From positions 150,121,859 through 150,185,858 of the forward strand of contig NC_044552.1 of the NCBI RefSeq assembly GCF_007565055.1: a DNA stretch of 64,000 nt, written 5' to 3'. Shown here piece after piece: positions 13,289 to 24,800 of this stretch. The notes under the pieces were generated by a model, which saw only the letters and a list, made by a program, of their open reading frames with translations, did no database searches and was not told where the DNA came from. The stretch's first letter is position 1. Each line of letters begins with the position of its first letter. Origin of the DNA: Rhinopithecus roxellana. Lineage: Eukaryota > Chordata > Mammalia > Primates > Cercopithecidae. The position numbers and the translations under genes were made by a program.

Positions 13289-13563
13289 GAGACTGACTCT
13301 TGCTCTGTCACCCAGGCTGGAGTGCAGTGGCATGATCTCAGCTCACTGCAACCTCTGCCTCCCGGGTTCAAGCGATTCTCGCGTCTCAGCCTCCTGAGTA
13401 GCTGGGATTACAGGTGTCACCACGCCTGGCTAATTTTTGTATTTTAGTAGAGACAGTGTTTCACCATGTGGGCCAGGCTGGTCTCAAACTCCTGACCTCA
13501 AGTGATCCGCCTGCCTCGGCCTCCCAAAGTGCTGGGATTACAGGTGTGAGCCACCGCGTCTAA
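13289..13563 (-). mobile_element. AluS-type, - orientation
   Basis: Starts after a T/A-rich tail (GAGACTGACTCTTGCTCTG) and ends GTGAGCCACCGCGTC. Direct repeats resembling TATTTCTCCAGTATATT lie on both sides. Confidence 0.9.
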
Positions 13564-14939
13564 TCTATTTCTCCATTATATTATAGTTACATCATTATAT
13601 TGATTCTTTTTTTAAAAAAATGTGTGCCCTGCTAGATTATATAATCCATGTATAATTTCACTTCAGGATAATCAAAGGATCCTTAAAAATAGGTGGTGTT
13701 ACGAAATGGAGGCATGTCTGTGGGGTTCAGTGCGGGGCTAGTGGGCTGCCCACCTGTGGCCCCCGAGCTCGCAGCCAGCCTGTGCTGAGGGGCGCTGTCA
13801 GTCAGTGGGAAACACACACCGATTCTCAAGACTTAGTGTGCACAAAAAAATCTAGAATATCTCATTAATGTCTTTATATTGATTTCATATTGACTACACG
13901 TTGGAATGATCGTATTGTTGATACACGAGATTAAATCTGATCTGTGGATTAGTTTATCATCCATGGATCTACAGAGCTGTCATCTGTTCACTGACTGATC
14001 ATCTGCCATCTCTCTACCTATCTACTGTCTATCATCTCTCCCTGATTATATTAAAAACCATGAGTTGAAGCAGATGCCTCTGCTTTCAGCCCCACTATTT
14101 GGCTGAGTCCTTTCCTGGCAGGGAGAAGCCCAGCATCTCTGTCTTCAGTGCATGATGCCCTGTGCACCTGCCCTCCTGGCCACCCTGACCAAAAACTGGA
14201 CCCCGGCAGCCTAGGCCGGGTCCCTATCCCCAGTGAGGCAGAATGCTCTGCCCTGGGAAAAGGAGTACAGGAAAAGGCCATTAGCACACCAGGCTCTGAA
14301 CGCTCCCTGCCTATCCCCACCCCTTGCTCTGGGCTCCCTAGAAGGGATGGGGTTCCTACCCTTCTGCTCGCCATGAGTCAGGGCCACCGCAGCTCACGCT
14401 CCTCACCTGAGCCGCACAAGGGCACAGGTTTGCTTGGTTTGTGCTAACTACTAGAAAAGACATTTTACCACCCTCTCGCATAAACAGGATAGAGTAAAAA
14501 AACATTTTCCTGGCGTTGAAACCATCTGAAGGCTACCAGCTGTGACTCCTCTCCAAAACCTGCTTTGCAGACTATTCTCAGAGCCAAAATGATTGCTGAT
14601 AGGAAATGGAGTGTTATTCTTGGGCTGTGCTTGTGACCCACCCCCCCATTCCTCCGAATATGCGATCCTCCTGGGACCTTGCTCTTGTACCTGCTGGGTC
14701 CGAGAGGGCACATCTGTCACTGCGGGCCCAGTGGAAATAGGGGATGCCCCAGCGGCCGTCCTTCCAGCAGAGGATGTGATGGGCAGCTGTCTTCACCATC
14801 CATCCCCTTGTGAGGCAGAGAGGAGCCCTGTGGTGGAGTGGGGCTTAAACGTGCCAGTCCAGCCCCATGGCATGGGAAGTCACAGGCCAGTCTCCAGAGC
14901 TGTTCCTTGTCTCCTTTAAGGCTCACAACCCTCTGGTCT

Positions 14940-15020
14940 CACCTGGCTTTGCAGAGGAGGAAGCCGGGCTTTAGAGGCCAAGCAAATCATCCAGGGATGC
15001 AGAGCTGGGAGGTGGCAGAG
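14940..15020 (+). repeat. MIR-like SINE fragment
   Basis: Core resembling GAGGAAxCxGGxCTxxGAGG...AGCTGGGAGGTGGCAGAGCC, as in the MIR family. Short and diverged. Confidence 0.5.
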
Positions 15021-15642
15021 CCACCATGGAAACCAGAGTCCATGTGGTCCTGGAGTCTGCAGTGGGGAATCCTGGGGGCTGCGTTTGTGTCAAATCAGAG
15101 GAGAGGTGTGAGGCTGGCCCCAGATGCCCCCTCCCTCCCTGACACAGCTCCTCATGCGGAGTGTGGTGAGCAACCAAAACCAGTGGGTGGAGAGAAAGCT
15201 CAGGGTGAAAGGAAAGGCGCAAACTCCAGGAGGCAGAGGTGGCAGCTCTGTGTGAGGCCTGGTGGCTCTGGGGCCGTACGTGCTCAGCAGCGCCTCCCCA
15301 GAGTTCACAGGTGGGGTCTGCAGTGGGCCCAGGCTGACCAGCTCCACCAGGAAGGAGGAGCTCCCACTGTGGGGCGCTCACGCCCCTGCCCTTCTGCCCA
15401 CGGCTGTTCCTGCCGGCTCCGGGGTTTCCTGGGGCAGGGCCTTTGGGGCCCAGGGTGGCCTCTGGGGAGAGTCTGATGAGGACAGCGAGTGCCTGCTGTG
15501 ACACCTGGTGGCTGCCGCTCCGCAAGGAGCTCCTCTGTGAAGCCTGTTCCGCCTGATGGTCTGCCAGGAGTTGGAGGTCCCATCCACATTCATGAGGGTG
15601 CTCTGGAATCAAGCCAGGTTTATCAAGCCCACATGAAACCTG

Positions 15643-15648
15643 TTTATT
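15643..15648 (-). promoter_or_regulatory. KIF25: Probable KIF25 polyadenylation signal
   Basis: AATAAA on the - strand, about 70 bp after the KIF25 stop codon. It implies a very short 3' UTR ending near 15620-15630. No transcript evidence is available here. Confidence 0.7.
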
Positions 15649-15717
15649 TCTAAGCACATATGCATTCTAAAGCAATGACAAAACACACAGTTTTAGGAGA
15701 AAAACTCATTAATGCGT

Positions 15718-15887
15718 TCAATCCGGCCTCCTCTTCCCCTCCGTCTGGGAGCTGGGCGGCCTCTTTCGGGCAGGACCTCGCTGGACTTGCCGAGCTCGGA
15801 TCCCAAAACCCAGGCCCTGCAACGTCTGCGCCAGGTGCCTCTGGCTGGGAGAAATGCACAGAATCACCAGTAACTTCGCGTCACCTC
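15718..15887 (-). CDS. KIF25: KIF25 terminal coding exon
   Basis: Acceptor TTTTTTAAAG, stop TGA at 15720-15718. It encodes GDAKLLVILCISPSQRHLAQ (last motor strand and helix), then a basic tail ending KRPPSSQTEGKRRPD. The motor ending within about 25 residues of the C-terminus fits a C-terminal-motor kinesin-14. Confidence 0.96.
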
Positions 15888-18800
15888 CTTTAAAAAAGAA
15901 AAACAACATGCAAGCTGGAAAGACCAGTGGCATCTGGAAGTGCCAACGTGCCGGCAACCAGGGCCTGAGAGGGGCAGCTGCAGAGAGGGCTGCCCGGCGC
16001 CCCAGCGGGAAAGTGGCCACGTCTGGCAGGCTCCTGGGATGCGGGGTCTTGGGAGGTGAGCAGCCGGTCACTAGCACCCGTCACCCGGGTCCGGGAGGTT
16101 CAGCAGCCGGTCACTAGCACCCCTCGCCCGGGTCCGGGAGGGTCAGCAGCCGGTCACTAGCACCCCTCGCCCGGGTCCGGGAGGGTCAGCAGCCTGTCAC
16201 TAGCACCCCTTGCCCGGGTCCGGGAGGGTCAGCAGCCTGTCACTAGCACCCCTCGCCCGGGTCCGGGAGGGTCAGCAGCCGGTCACTAGCACCTGTCACC
16301 CAGGTCTGGGAGGGCCAGCAGCCAGTCAATAGCACCCCTCGCCTGGGGAAGCTGCAGGCCTTGTCACACTCCTGTGTCCCGGGAATCGGGAGGGAGGCGT
16401 GAAGTCAGCCCTACGGCGAGTGCGCTCGGCCCCCTGGGACTGCTTTTTCCAGAGCTCCCTCATGCCCACACCTGCTGCTCATGGCCCTGCGGCTCCCTCG
16501 GGCCCCACTGGGGCAGGGGCTGTGTGCCCAGGACTTCTCCTCCTGGGGAAATTCTGTCTCTTCCTTTTCTTCAGGACCCGTAGCAAGGGTTAAGTGGTAC
16601 AGATGGAAACCAAAACCAACGGAGAAGGTAGGGAGAGCTAAGGGGAGGAAAAGTGCAGACCCCAGAGGCCAAGGCCGGGGCTCCCTGAGGGAACTGCTGG
16701 CTCTTGGGCACTGTGTGCCCTGTGGTGCCGCCCCTGAGATCACAGTGGGCTGTGCACCCAGCCTGGGTTGCCCCGTCTCTCGGTTGGGGCTGCAAGCTTT
16801 GGAATCCAAGAGTACCAGGTGGTCTCTTAGAGGTGGAATCCAAAAATATGATTCTGTGAACAGCCCCGTTATTCACCGTGTGGAGGAAGCCAGTTTGCCA
16901 TGAGAGGGGGAAATACCCCACAATGAGAGACAGGGAGAGTGTCTGGAACATTCTAGCCTCCCTGGCTGAGTCCCGAGCAGCAGCGGCCCCTCCACCACCT
17001 CCAGGGTGACCCTCCCAGGAAGGACGAGCCCCTACTGTGGTGGCCACGTGCCCCTGCTGTCCTGCGGTGGCCATTTCTCAGGACAGGGCCTACAGGGCCT
17101 AGGGCCACCTCTGGGGGACTCTGCCTGGACCCTCAGCCAGGAAGCCCAGCCCTGCAGCAGCAATGCTTCCTTGGGTCCTCCCTTTCAACCGGTCTGGAGT
17201 CTGAGTTGGGGGAGGGGGCACTAACTGAGCTTCCCTGCAAACTGCAAAGCCCAGACCCAGTCACAGCTGGATGACTCTGCAGAGACCACCTGTGCCCCAC
17301 CTGGCACTGATGCTTAATCTGCTGCATCCAGGCTTCTGGCATCTGCCCCCAAAAGACCCAAGGAACTTACAGCCTAAGCAGGTCCATACAGCTGGAGGGA
17401 CCCACGCCACACACACAGCAGCAGCCTAGAGAGCCCTCAGCTGCGCTGGTGGACCCCCTGGTGAAGACAGGGGCCAGGGCTGCCACCCTTGAGAAAAACT
17501 GAGCCCGACCAGGAGGCAAGTCACACATAGACCGAACAAGCAAGCAACCAGGCCGAGGTGAGACGGCGCAGGAGAATGACCACCGTGCCATGGGAGTGCC
17601 AGCTAGCCACAGTGAGGGCACAGGAGGTGCAGGGGGTACATGAGTGGCCCTCGAGGATGTGCAGGCCGCACGTGTGTGCATGTGTCCTGGGGCACGTGGT
17701 CCCCCATCCTGGGGGATTTGGGGGAAAACAGTTACCGAGGCAGTCCTGAAGGAGGTGGGTGAGCCTGCTGTTCCGGTATGGGACGTGGCTGCGGTGCTCC
17801 GACAAAGCCCCCAGGACGTCTGCCAGGGCCGCAAGGCTGCGGTTGATGCACGCTGTCTCCCTCAGGGCCGAGCCGGTCACCCCGGACACACCTGGGACAG
17901 GACAGGGACCGCCACGCACCATCACCATTTGCACCAAGAAAGAAAGCAGGAAAAGCAAAACCAGCTCCTTGGGAGGAGCAGCTTTCAGGCAGGTAGAGGG
18001 GAGGCCATGGACGGGACAGGCATTAGAACGAGAGTCTTTCATGGCTCTGCTCACAGCTCAAAGCGAGCTCCTGCTGGGAACTCAGGTTTTCTCTTCCCAG
18101 AGGGCCAGTGTGAGGAACACGACTCTCGGGTTGCCGGGGTAAGAGAACCAATCCCTGAGAATGTAATGGGGGTTTGGAACTCATCTGTGGAGGGGGAAAC
18201 GCCCGGCCCGCCCAGAGCTTCCCAGGCTGCCTGGCTGCACACCCAGCTCCATCAGATCATAGGCTTCTGCAACATCCACTCCCCAGGGAAATGCCTGCCC
18301 CTGCTCACCAATGCACTCGCTGCCCGCCAAGTCCACCAGCTGCAGCCGGGCCTGCACCTGCTCTGCACGCCCTGCGGGGTCCCCAGGAACCGGCTGTGGA
18401 GCTGAGGCCCCTTGAGAAGTTCTGCGGCTCCTTCCTGCCCTTCCTGCCTCTGTTTGTTCCCTGGGGAGGGTGGCACTGCAGGCTTGGTCTGCTGCAAGGG
18501 GAGCGACGAGGAGGAAAACAGTTGCATGAAGCCATGAGGCTGTGCTTCGCCTCGGTCAGGGCTGAGAAGCTTCTGAACTGCACCCTCCCGCCCACACCTC
18601 CCACCCAGTAAGAAGTGGGATTTCAGCAGAGGTCCAGGGGATAGTGGCTTCTCGAGGGGAAAACACAGCAAGTTAGAAAGCAGCTTTCTTCACTGTGGAA
18701 GGTTGAACTAATGCCTCATTGGCCCAAAGGAAATCAAATAATGCTTCTTAGAAAGACTTGATAATGATGTTAATTAAAATCCCACTCAGAAAATCTATGA

Positions 18801-21800
18801 GCCCTTTTAGAAATAAATTCTACAATCTGTTTGATAATCTTCCACACAAATCCTAACAAAAGCGCTCTTCATTTAAATGCAAATGTCTTTGTATTGTGTT
18901 ATTCCTACACAAACTTCTTGGGGTTTTTTAAAAAGCAAAATAACATTTACTCACTGTGCAAAACATAGAAAGTACATACAATTTTTTTTTAAGGACATGA
19001 AATCCAGTCTTATTCCCACCACCAAGGGCAGCCATGCCTCCCCTGTATCGGGAGTATTTTTGGCAGAGATTGTTGGTGCTCTCTAAACATCAGGCGCCTG
19101 TGCCTTGCCAGCCCCCTGGGGGTACAAGGCCCTGTGCCCAGCTGTGGCCTGCTCTGGGCTGCCAGGGGCTACTGTCAGCACATCCCCATCACCTCTCCTT
19201 CCATTGCCTGAGCAACCTTGGAGGTCACATGTTTCAAGTGCCACAGTGGCAAGACGGATGGGGAACGTTCAGCCACACTGGCCCTCGATACGAGTGAGAA
19301 ATGGCCTTTCCCGTGTCAACCCACTGAGACCAGGTTTCAACGGGACTACAGTCTCATGTTCCGGCCCCAGACCCGTGGCTCTCCAGGTGTGGTCCCCGGA
19401 GCCGTGCTCTTGCAGAAACACACATTTGGGGTCCAGTCCCAGTCCTGCTGAACCTGACCACGGGTGGTGTCTGCTATTTGTTCCCACCACCTGCTGCAGG
19501 GATTGGATGCAGCTCAAGTTTGAGAGCTACAGCCCAGGCTTCACAGGCCTGTGTGTTCTTTCTGATACATTACATAACTGGAACCACTTTATCTACTGCA
19601 TAGTTTGTTATTTTGGTTTTAAACTGAAACTACACTCATTGTTTCTTCCATGACAAATGCATGTACTCCAAGGTGTATTGTGCCCTGCTTTTCTCTCTGT
19701 GTTATACTTTATTTAGCAGAGTGTTTTCCTCCCTCCCATTCTCACTTTTTCTTCTCAGCCTGTGATCCCAGTGGCCTTTTCAGTTTGGGATGCAGATAGT
19801 GAAAAAGTATGGCTGGTATTCCCATGCTGGGTCCTGTGAAAGGCCTTGGATACTGCAGGCACGCTGATTTTTCTTCTTCTTCTTTTTTTGACAGAGTTTT
19901 TGCTCTGTTGCCCAGGCTGGAGTGCAATGGCACAATCTCGGCTCACTGCAACCTCTGCCTCCTGGGTTCAAGCAATTCTCCTGCCTCAGCCTCCTGAGTC
20001 ACTGGGATTACAGGTGTGTACCACCATGCTCAGCTAATTTTTGTATTTTTAGTAGAGACAGGGTTTCACCATGTTGGCCAGGTTGGTCTCGAACTCTTGA
20101 CCTCAGGTGATCCACCCACCTCAGTCTCCCAAAGTGCTGGAATTACAGGCGTGAGCCACTACGCCCGGCCTGATTTTTTTTTTTCTCCTTAAGTGGGTTT
20201 TTCTATTACTTGCCACTGACCAAGCACAAATGCTGACTTACCAGTACTATCAGAGCAGGCAGCTGTTGTTAGAGTCACCGTAATTATCAGGTGAGACCTG
20301 GAGGAATCCGCATGCACCAGGGTGGGGTGCTTTGCTCTGAGCTGCAGACCTCCACGAACGAGCTCCATAAGTTTTGAGGCACTGCCAACAGCCCTGCAGA
20401 CAAGGCAAGCAGTGGAGAACACAGTGCGGGCGGGCCCCCTTACCCAAGGTGACTTCCAAGCCTCCTCGGCTCCTCTCACATGAGCCACACATGCCAATGG
20501 GGGACTAAAGCCAGTCCTGGGCACAACAAAACATGGTAAAGCAAACTTTTTCCTTTCGAGGCCTAACCAACCTATAGCATCTCTAATCGCTAACCCTGAA
20601 ATAATGGACTGCTTCTGAACAAAATCAGAGGTTGCTAACCTTTTCAACATCAACTATTCCTTTATTTATTAGAGCTTCCAGGGACCATGTTTTAAAAGTA
20701 TTTTGTGTATCAAATGTGATTTATGAAATAAAGGTTTAACCCACTTCCCCATGTTAGTGGATGAGATATGACTGCTAATCAGAGCTCTTAATCAGCAGGA
20801 GATAACATTTCCATCACAACTGTCAGTCAAAGGCTCAAATTTCAGGTGACTTTGTGTGACCGTATCAGGGTTGCATGGATGATTTCCTTCAGCTCTCTGA
20901 AATACTCGGCATGGCTGGCGGGCCCTTCCCTTGCTGCCTCCGGGGCCCAGGATGGGCAGCCTCTCCGGGCCCTCACTCATGGGGAGGGTTCCCTCTGTCA
21001 CCTCCCAGCTGCACCCCCACTGGGGCAAACCCAGCACATGCACGTGGATTTGAAAATAGGGAACTTTGAGGAAAATACTTAATATGGGGGATCCTCACTT
21101 TTATAAGAGGATTCATTACGTATTCTATGAAATACTGATATTTACAAATGTGGGTAAGTTCATCTCTCCTAGTCTGAGTGGGGTGGGCAAGTTCTTTCAC
21201 CTCTGCAAGCCTGCTTCCTCATCTGTGGGATGGGATGGCGCCCATCCAAGGTGCTCTTATGAAGATTTTTTCAAAGCTACGTTTAATTTTGATTGTAAAA
21301 ATATTTTGTTGTTTTTTTTTTTTACTTTTATCTCTAACAGCTTTAAGATATTAATAACGTATGAAAATGGTATATGTTTAAAGTATACACCTTGATATTT
21401 TGATATGTGAATACATTGTGAAATCATCACCTATTCCAGCTAATTAACAAACATATCATAGCCACCTTTAAAGAAAGATCATTCTTTTTTTTTTTTTTTT
21501 TTTTTTGAGACGGAGTCTCGCTCTGTCGCCCAGGCTGGAGTGCAGTGGCCGGATCTCAGCTCACTGCAAGCTCCACCTCCCGGGTTTACGCCATTCTCCT
21601 GCCTCAGCCTCCCGAGTAGCTGGGACTACAGGCGCCCGCCACCTCGCCTGGCTAGGTTTTTGTATTTTTTTAGTAGAGACGGGGTTTCACCATGTTAGCC
21701 AGGATGGTCTCGATCTCCTGACCTCGTGATCTGCCCGTCTCGGCCTCCCAAAGTGCTGGGATTACAGGCTTGAGCCACCGCGCCCAGCTAAGAAAGATCA

Positions 21801-24800
21801 TTCTTACAGCAAATTGACAGTTGTGCAACACATACGAAGCATGAAAACACACAAGGAACCATTCAGTGACAAGGAGCACTGATTGGGCCACCGCGGCCGA
21901 TTCTCCTTGGGATCCTTGGGCATGGGGAGCTCATTTAGAGACGTCCAGCCTCCTGACCACGGGGCAGGTGCCATTCTCACTCAGAGGCCAGCAGCACAGG
22001 GCAGGTGCAGTACTCACTCAGAGGCCAGCAGCGCAACCTCTGTTCGTCCATCCTTGGCTGTCATCACCTCACGCTTGACCCCCGACACTGCTGCAACAGT
22101 GTCTTTGGCCAGAAGGTCAAAAATGTCATTATTGTAAACTTCCACTATGGAGACTTCAACCTTTGGGCTTCTTGAGGGATTTTCCGAAATGAGCCTGCGG
22201 GAAGACACACAAGAGAAACTTACATAAAGTCTCACAGAGTGATTTTCAGTGTAAGCTAATCACAGCTCCAGACGCCCTAGAGGATGCTCAGTAAGACTGC
22301 TGGGGTCCGAGCAGAGGGCTGCATGTTACTCACCCCAAGATCACTCGGGGAAAGGGGGTGTGCCATTTAGGTTGTAGGGTGAATACATGTCTTGGGAGCA
22401 GTTATTTTATCAGAGTTATATTTAAACCAACAGCTTTGCAACCAGAACACTGAGGATTCTAAATACACAGGGCAAAGAAGCCTGAATATCACATAGCTGT
22501 GGTCTAGAAATTACCATGCCCCACTGATCGATCACTGCAGACACCCAAGGCAAGGTGCAAGGATGTTCGGGCCTCTAGCACTTCTCGAGTGATGGGGTTT
22601 GCTTATTTTAAAACTTTTCCACTTCAGGGAAGCTTGAGTCTAGAGTTCTTTATTCCAGTTCCACTTATGCCTTCCAACTGCAACTTTCCTGCAAGCAAGA
22701 TCCATCAAACCAACTCTGGCTCTTTAAAAAACAGCTGCACAGCTGGGCGCGGTGGCTCACGCCTGTAATCCCAGCACTTCAGGAGGCCGAGGTGGGTGGA
22801 TCATGAGTCAAGAGATCGAGACTATCATAGCCAAGCTGGTGAAACCCCATCTCTGCTAAAAATACAAAACTTAGCTAGGCGTGGTGGTGTGTGCCTGTAG
22901 TCCCAACTACTTGGGCGGCTGAGGCAGGAGAATCGCTTGAACCTGGGAGGTGCAGGTTGCAGTGAGCTGAGATCACGCCATTGCACTCCAGCCTGGTGAC
23001 AGAGCGAGACTCCGTCTCAAAAAACAAAAGCAGCTGCATATCTTAGTTTGCTCCATGTTTTAAAGAACTATGTGCTGACTGTAGGAATGTTTTTAAATAA
23101 AGATACTAGAGCGAGAGAGAAAACTGTAATCCCACAACAAGAAAAAGGTTGAGTGCTAACCCTGGATTCCCTCCCTTCCTCTCTCCTCCCTCTGGCTTTC
23201 TGGTTTGTCTCTGACAAAACTCCCCTTCCAACCTTGTCACCAAATAACAAAGGCCTCTTTCTGTCTGCTGGAGGTGGCTGCCTCTCTACCACGTGCAAGG
23301 TGATGTCAATCCGATGGTGAGCATTGTGCTTTTCTTGTTCCTAAGGCTATTCTGAGAACCGGGCGGGAAGTCCCGAGTGACAGGGTGCTATCTGTACTCA
23401 AGGTAAAATCCAGCCGGGATGTTTCCCACCCAGGCGCTGCCAGGCTGAGTTTTTCATCCAGATCTAGAGGAGTTTTGTCTTCTAATGATAAACAGTAAAG
23501 AAAATGATGAAGACTAAAATGAAAGAGAAAGTAAGTAAAACTCTTAAGGTAAAAATCATTATTGACAAAGCATCAAGATTTGAATTAGATAGGTTCAGCA
23601 CTGGGGTTAGGTGAGAACACTTTAAGAAGAGTGTGTGCAACAGTGAAAAATGAAGTTAGCTACAGATTTTATTTTACTTTATATTTATTTATTTTTTTGA
23701 GACAGAGTCTCGCTCTGTCACCCAGGCTGAAATGCAGAGGCACATTCTTGGCTCACTGCAACCTCTGCCACCCAGGTTCAATTGATTCTCCTGCCTCAAC
23801 CTCCTGAGTAGCTGAGATTACAGGTGCCTGCCACCATGCCCAGCTAGTTTTTGTATTTTTAGTAGAGACAGGGTTTCGCCATGTTGGCCAGGCTGGTCTC
23901 GAACTCCTGGCCTCAGGTGATCCACCCGCCTAAGTCTCCCAAAGTTATGGGATTACAGGTGTGAGCCACTGTGCCCAGCCTACAGGTTTTACATTCTCCT
24001 CCTCTCCACACGTTAGGCAAAAATGCACCACATAGCCAGAAACTTAACCTCCACACTTGGGCCCATCCTTTATGTGACAGTTTGTTCTTTGAGTGTCGCA
24101 AAACCTAAGTCAGAAATTTCTCAATTACATAATACCGAGGAGTTAATTTGAGAGATTTCCCACAAGTAATTATTGGGCTGTTGACTAGATTCTAGGGACA
24201 ATGGTGAAAACCACAAGCTTCAGTCTTAGCCTTTAAGCAGCAAAGTGTTGAGAAGGAGACACACAGGTAAAGGACTCCAGGTCCTGCGATGAATGGGTGT
24301 GATTCAAATGCACGCAGCTTCCCTGACTCTCTGGGGTGGGGAGGGCGGGGCCGTGCTTTGTCTCTGCCATCTTTTCCTGCCCATTTCCTACTGGGTCATA
24401 ATTACCCGTTTCCACTCTAGACTTTTTAAAAGCAGAAAATTGATCACATGCACTTTTGGATCCCTTGTGCCTCTGACGGTGCCTAGCAGGTAGAGAAACA
24501 TCACACACTCCTGTTGATAAGGATGACAGTGGAGACCAGTCGGGAAGGAGGTGGTGTCGGTGTCAACTACCAGGTTTAGAAGGAAGGAGAGGGGCGTGCA
24601 GAGCCAAGGAATCCAGGCAGTAGCATTTTATTTACTTTAAAACAACAGGAAATGGCTTCTCTGGTGCCTTCAGCAATCTAGGAGTAGTGGTTTTCAGGGT
24701 CAAGGGTTCCTGTAACTATCTCCGACATCAGCACTGACGTCACTGTGGTTGTGTATCATTTTGGGCAGAGCGCCCTTTGCAAGTTGAGTCATGAACACCC

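Larger units (their letters stand above)
3896..15617. other. Intergenic region between convergent FRMD1 and KIF25
   Basis: Mostly GC-rich unique sequence without an exon chain I can support. It holds the CA-rich array at 4270-4553, Alus at 7539, 12907 and 13289, and an MIR-like stretch near 14940-15020. The many open frames here show no conserved domain and overlap on both strands, as expected of GC-rich non-coding DNA. Confidence 0.6.

Noticed and set aside
16058..16345. Regularly spaced repeats resembling a CRISPR array
   Set aside because: The whole 43-bp unit repeats with no unique spacers, and the host is a primate.
15718..22194. Possibility that the kinesin match is a processed pseudogene
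   Set aside because: The coding segments are separated by real introns with AG/GT borders and no frame breaks.
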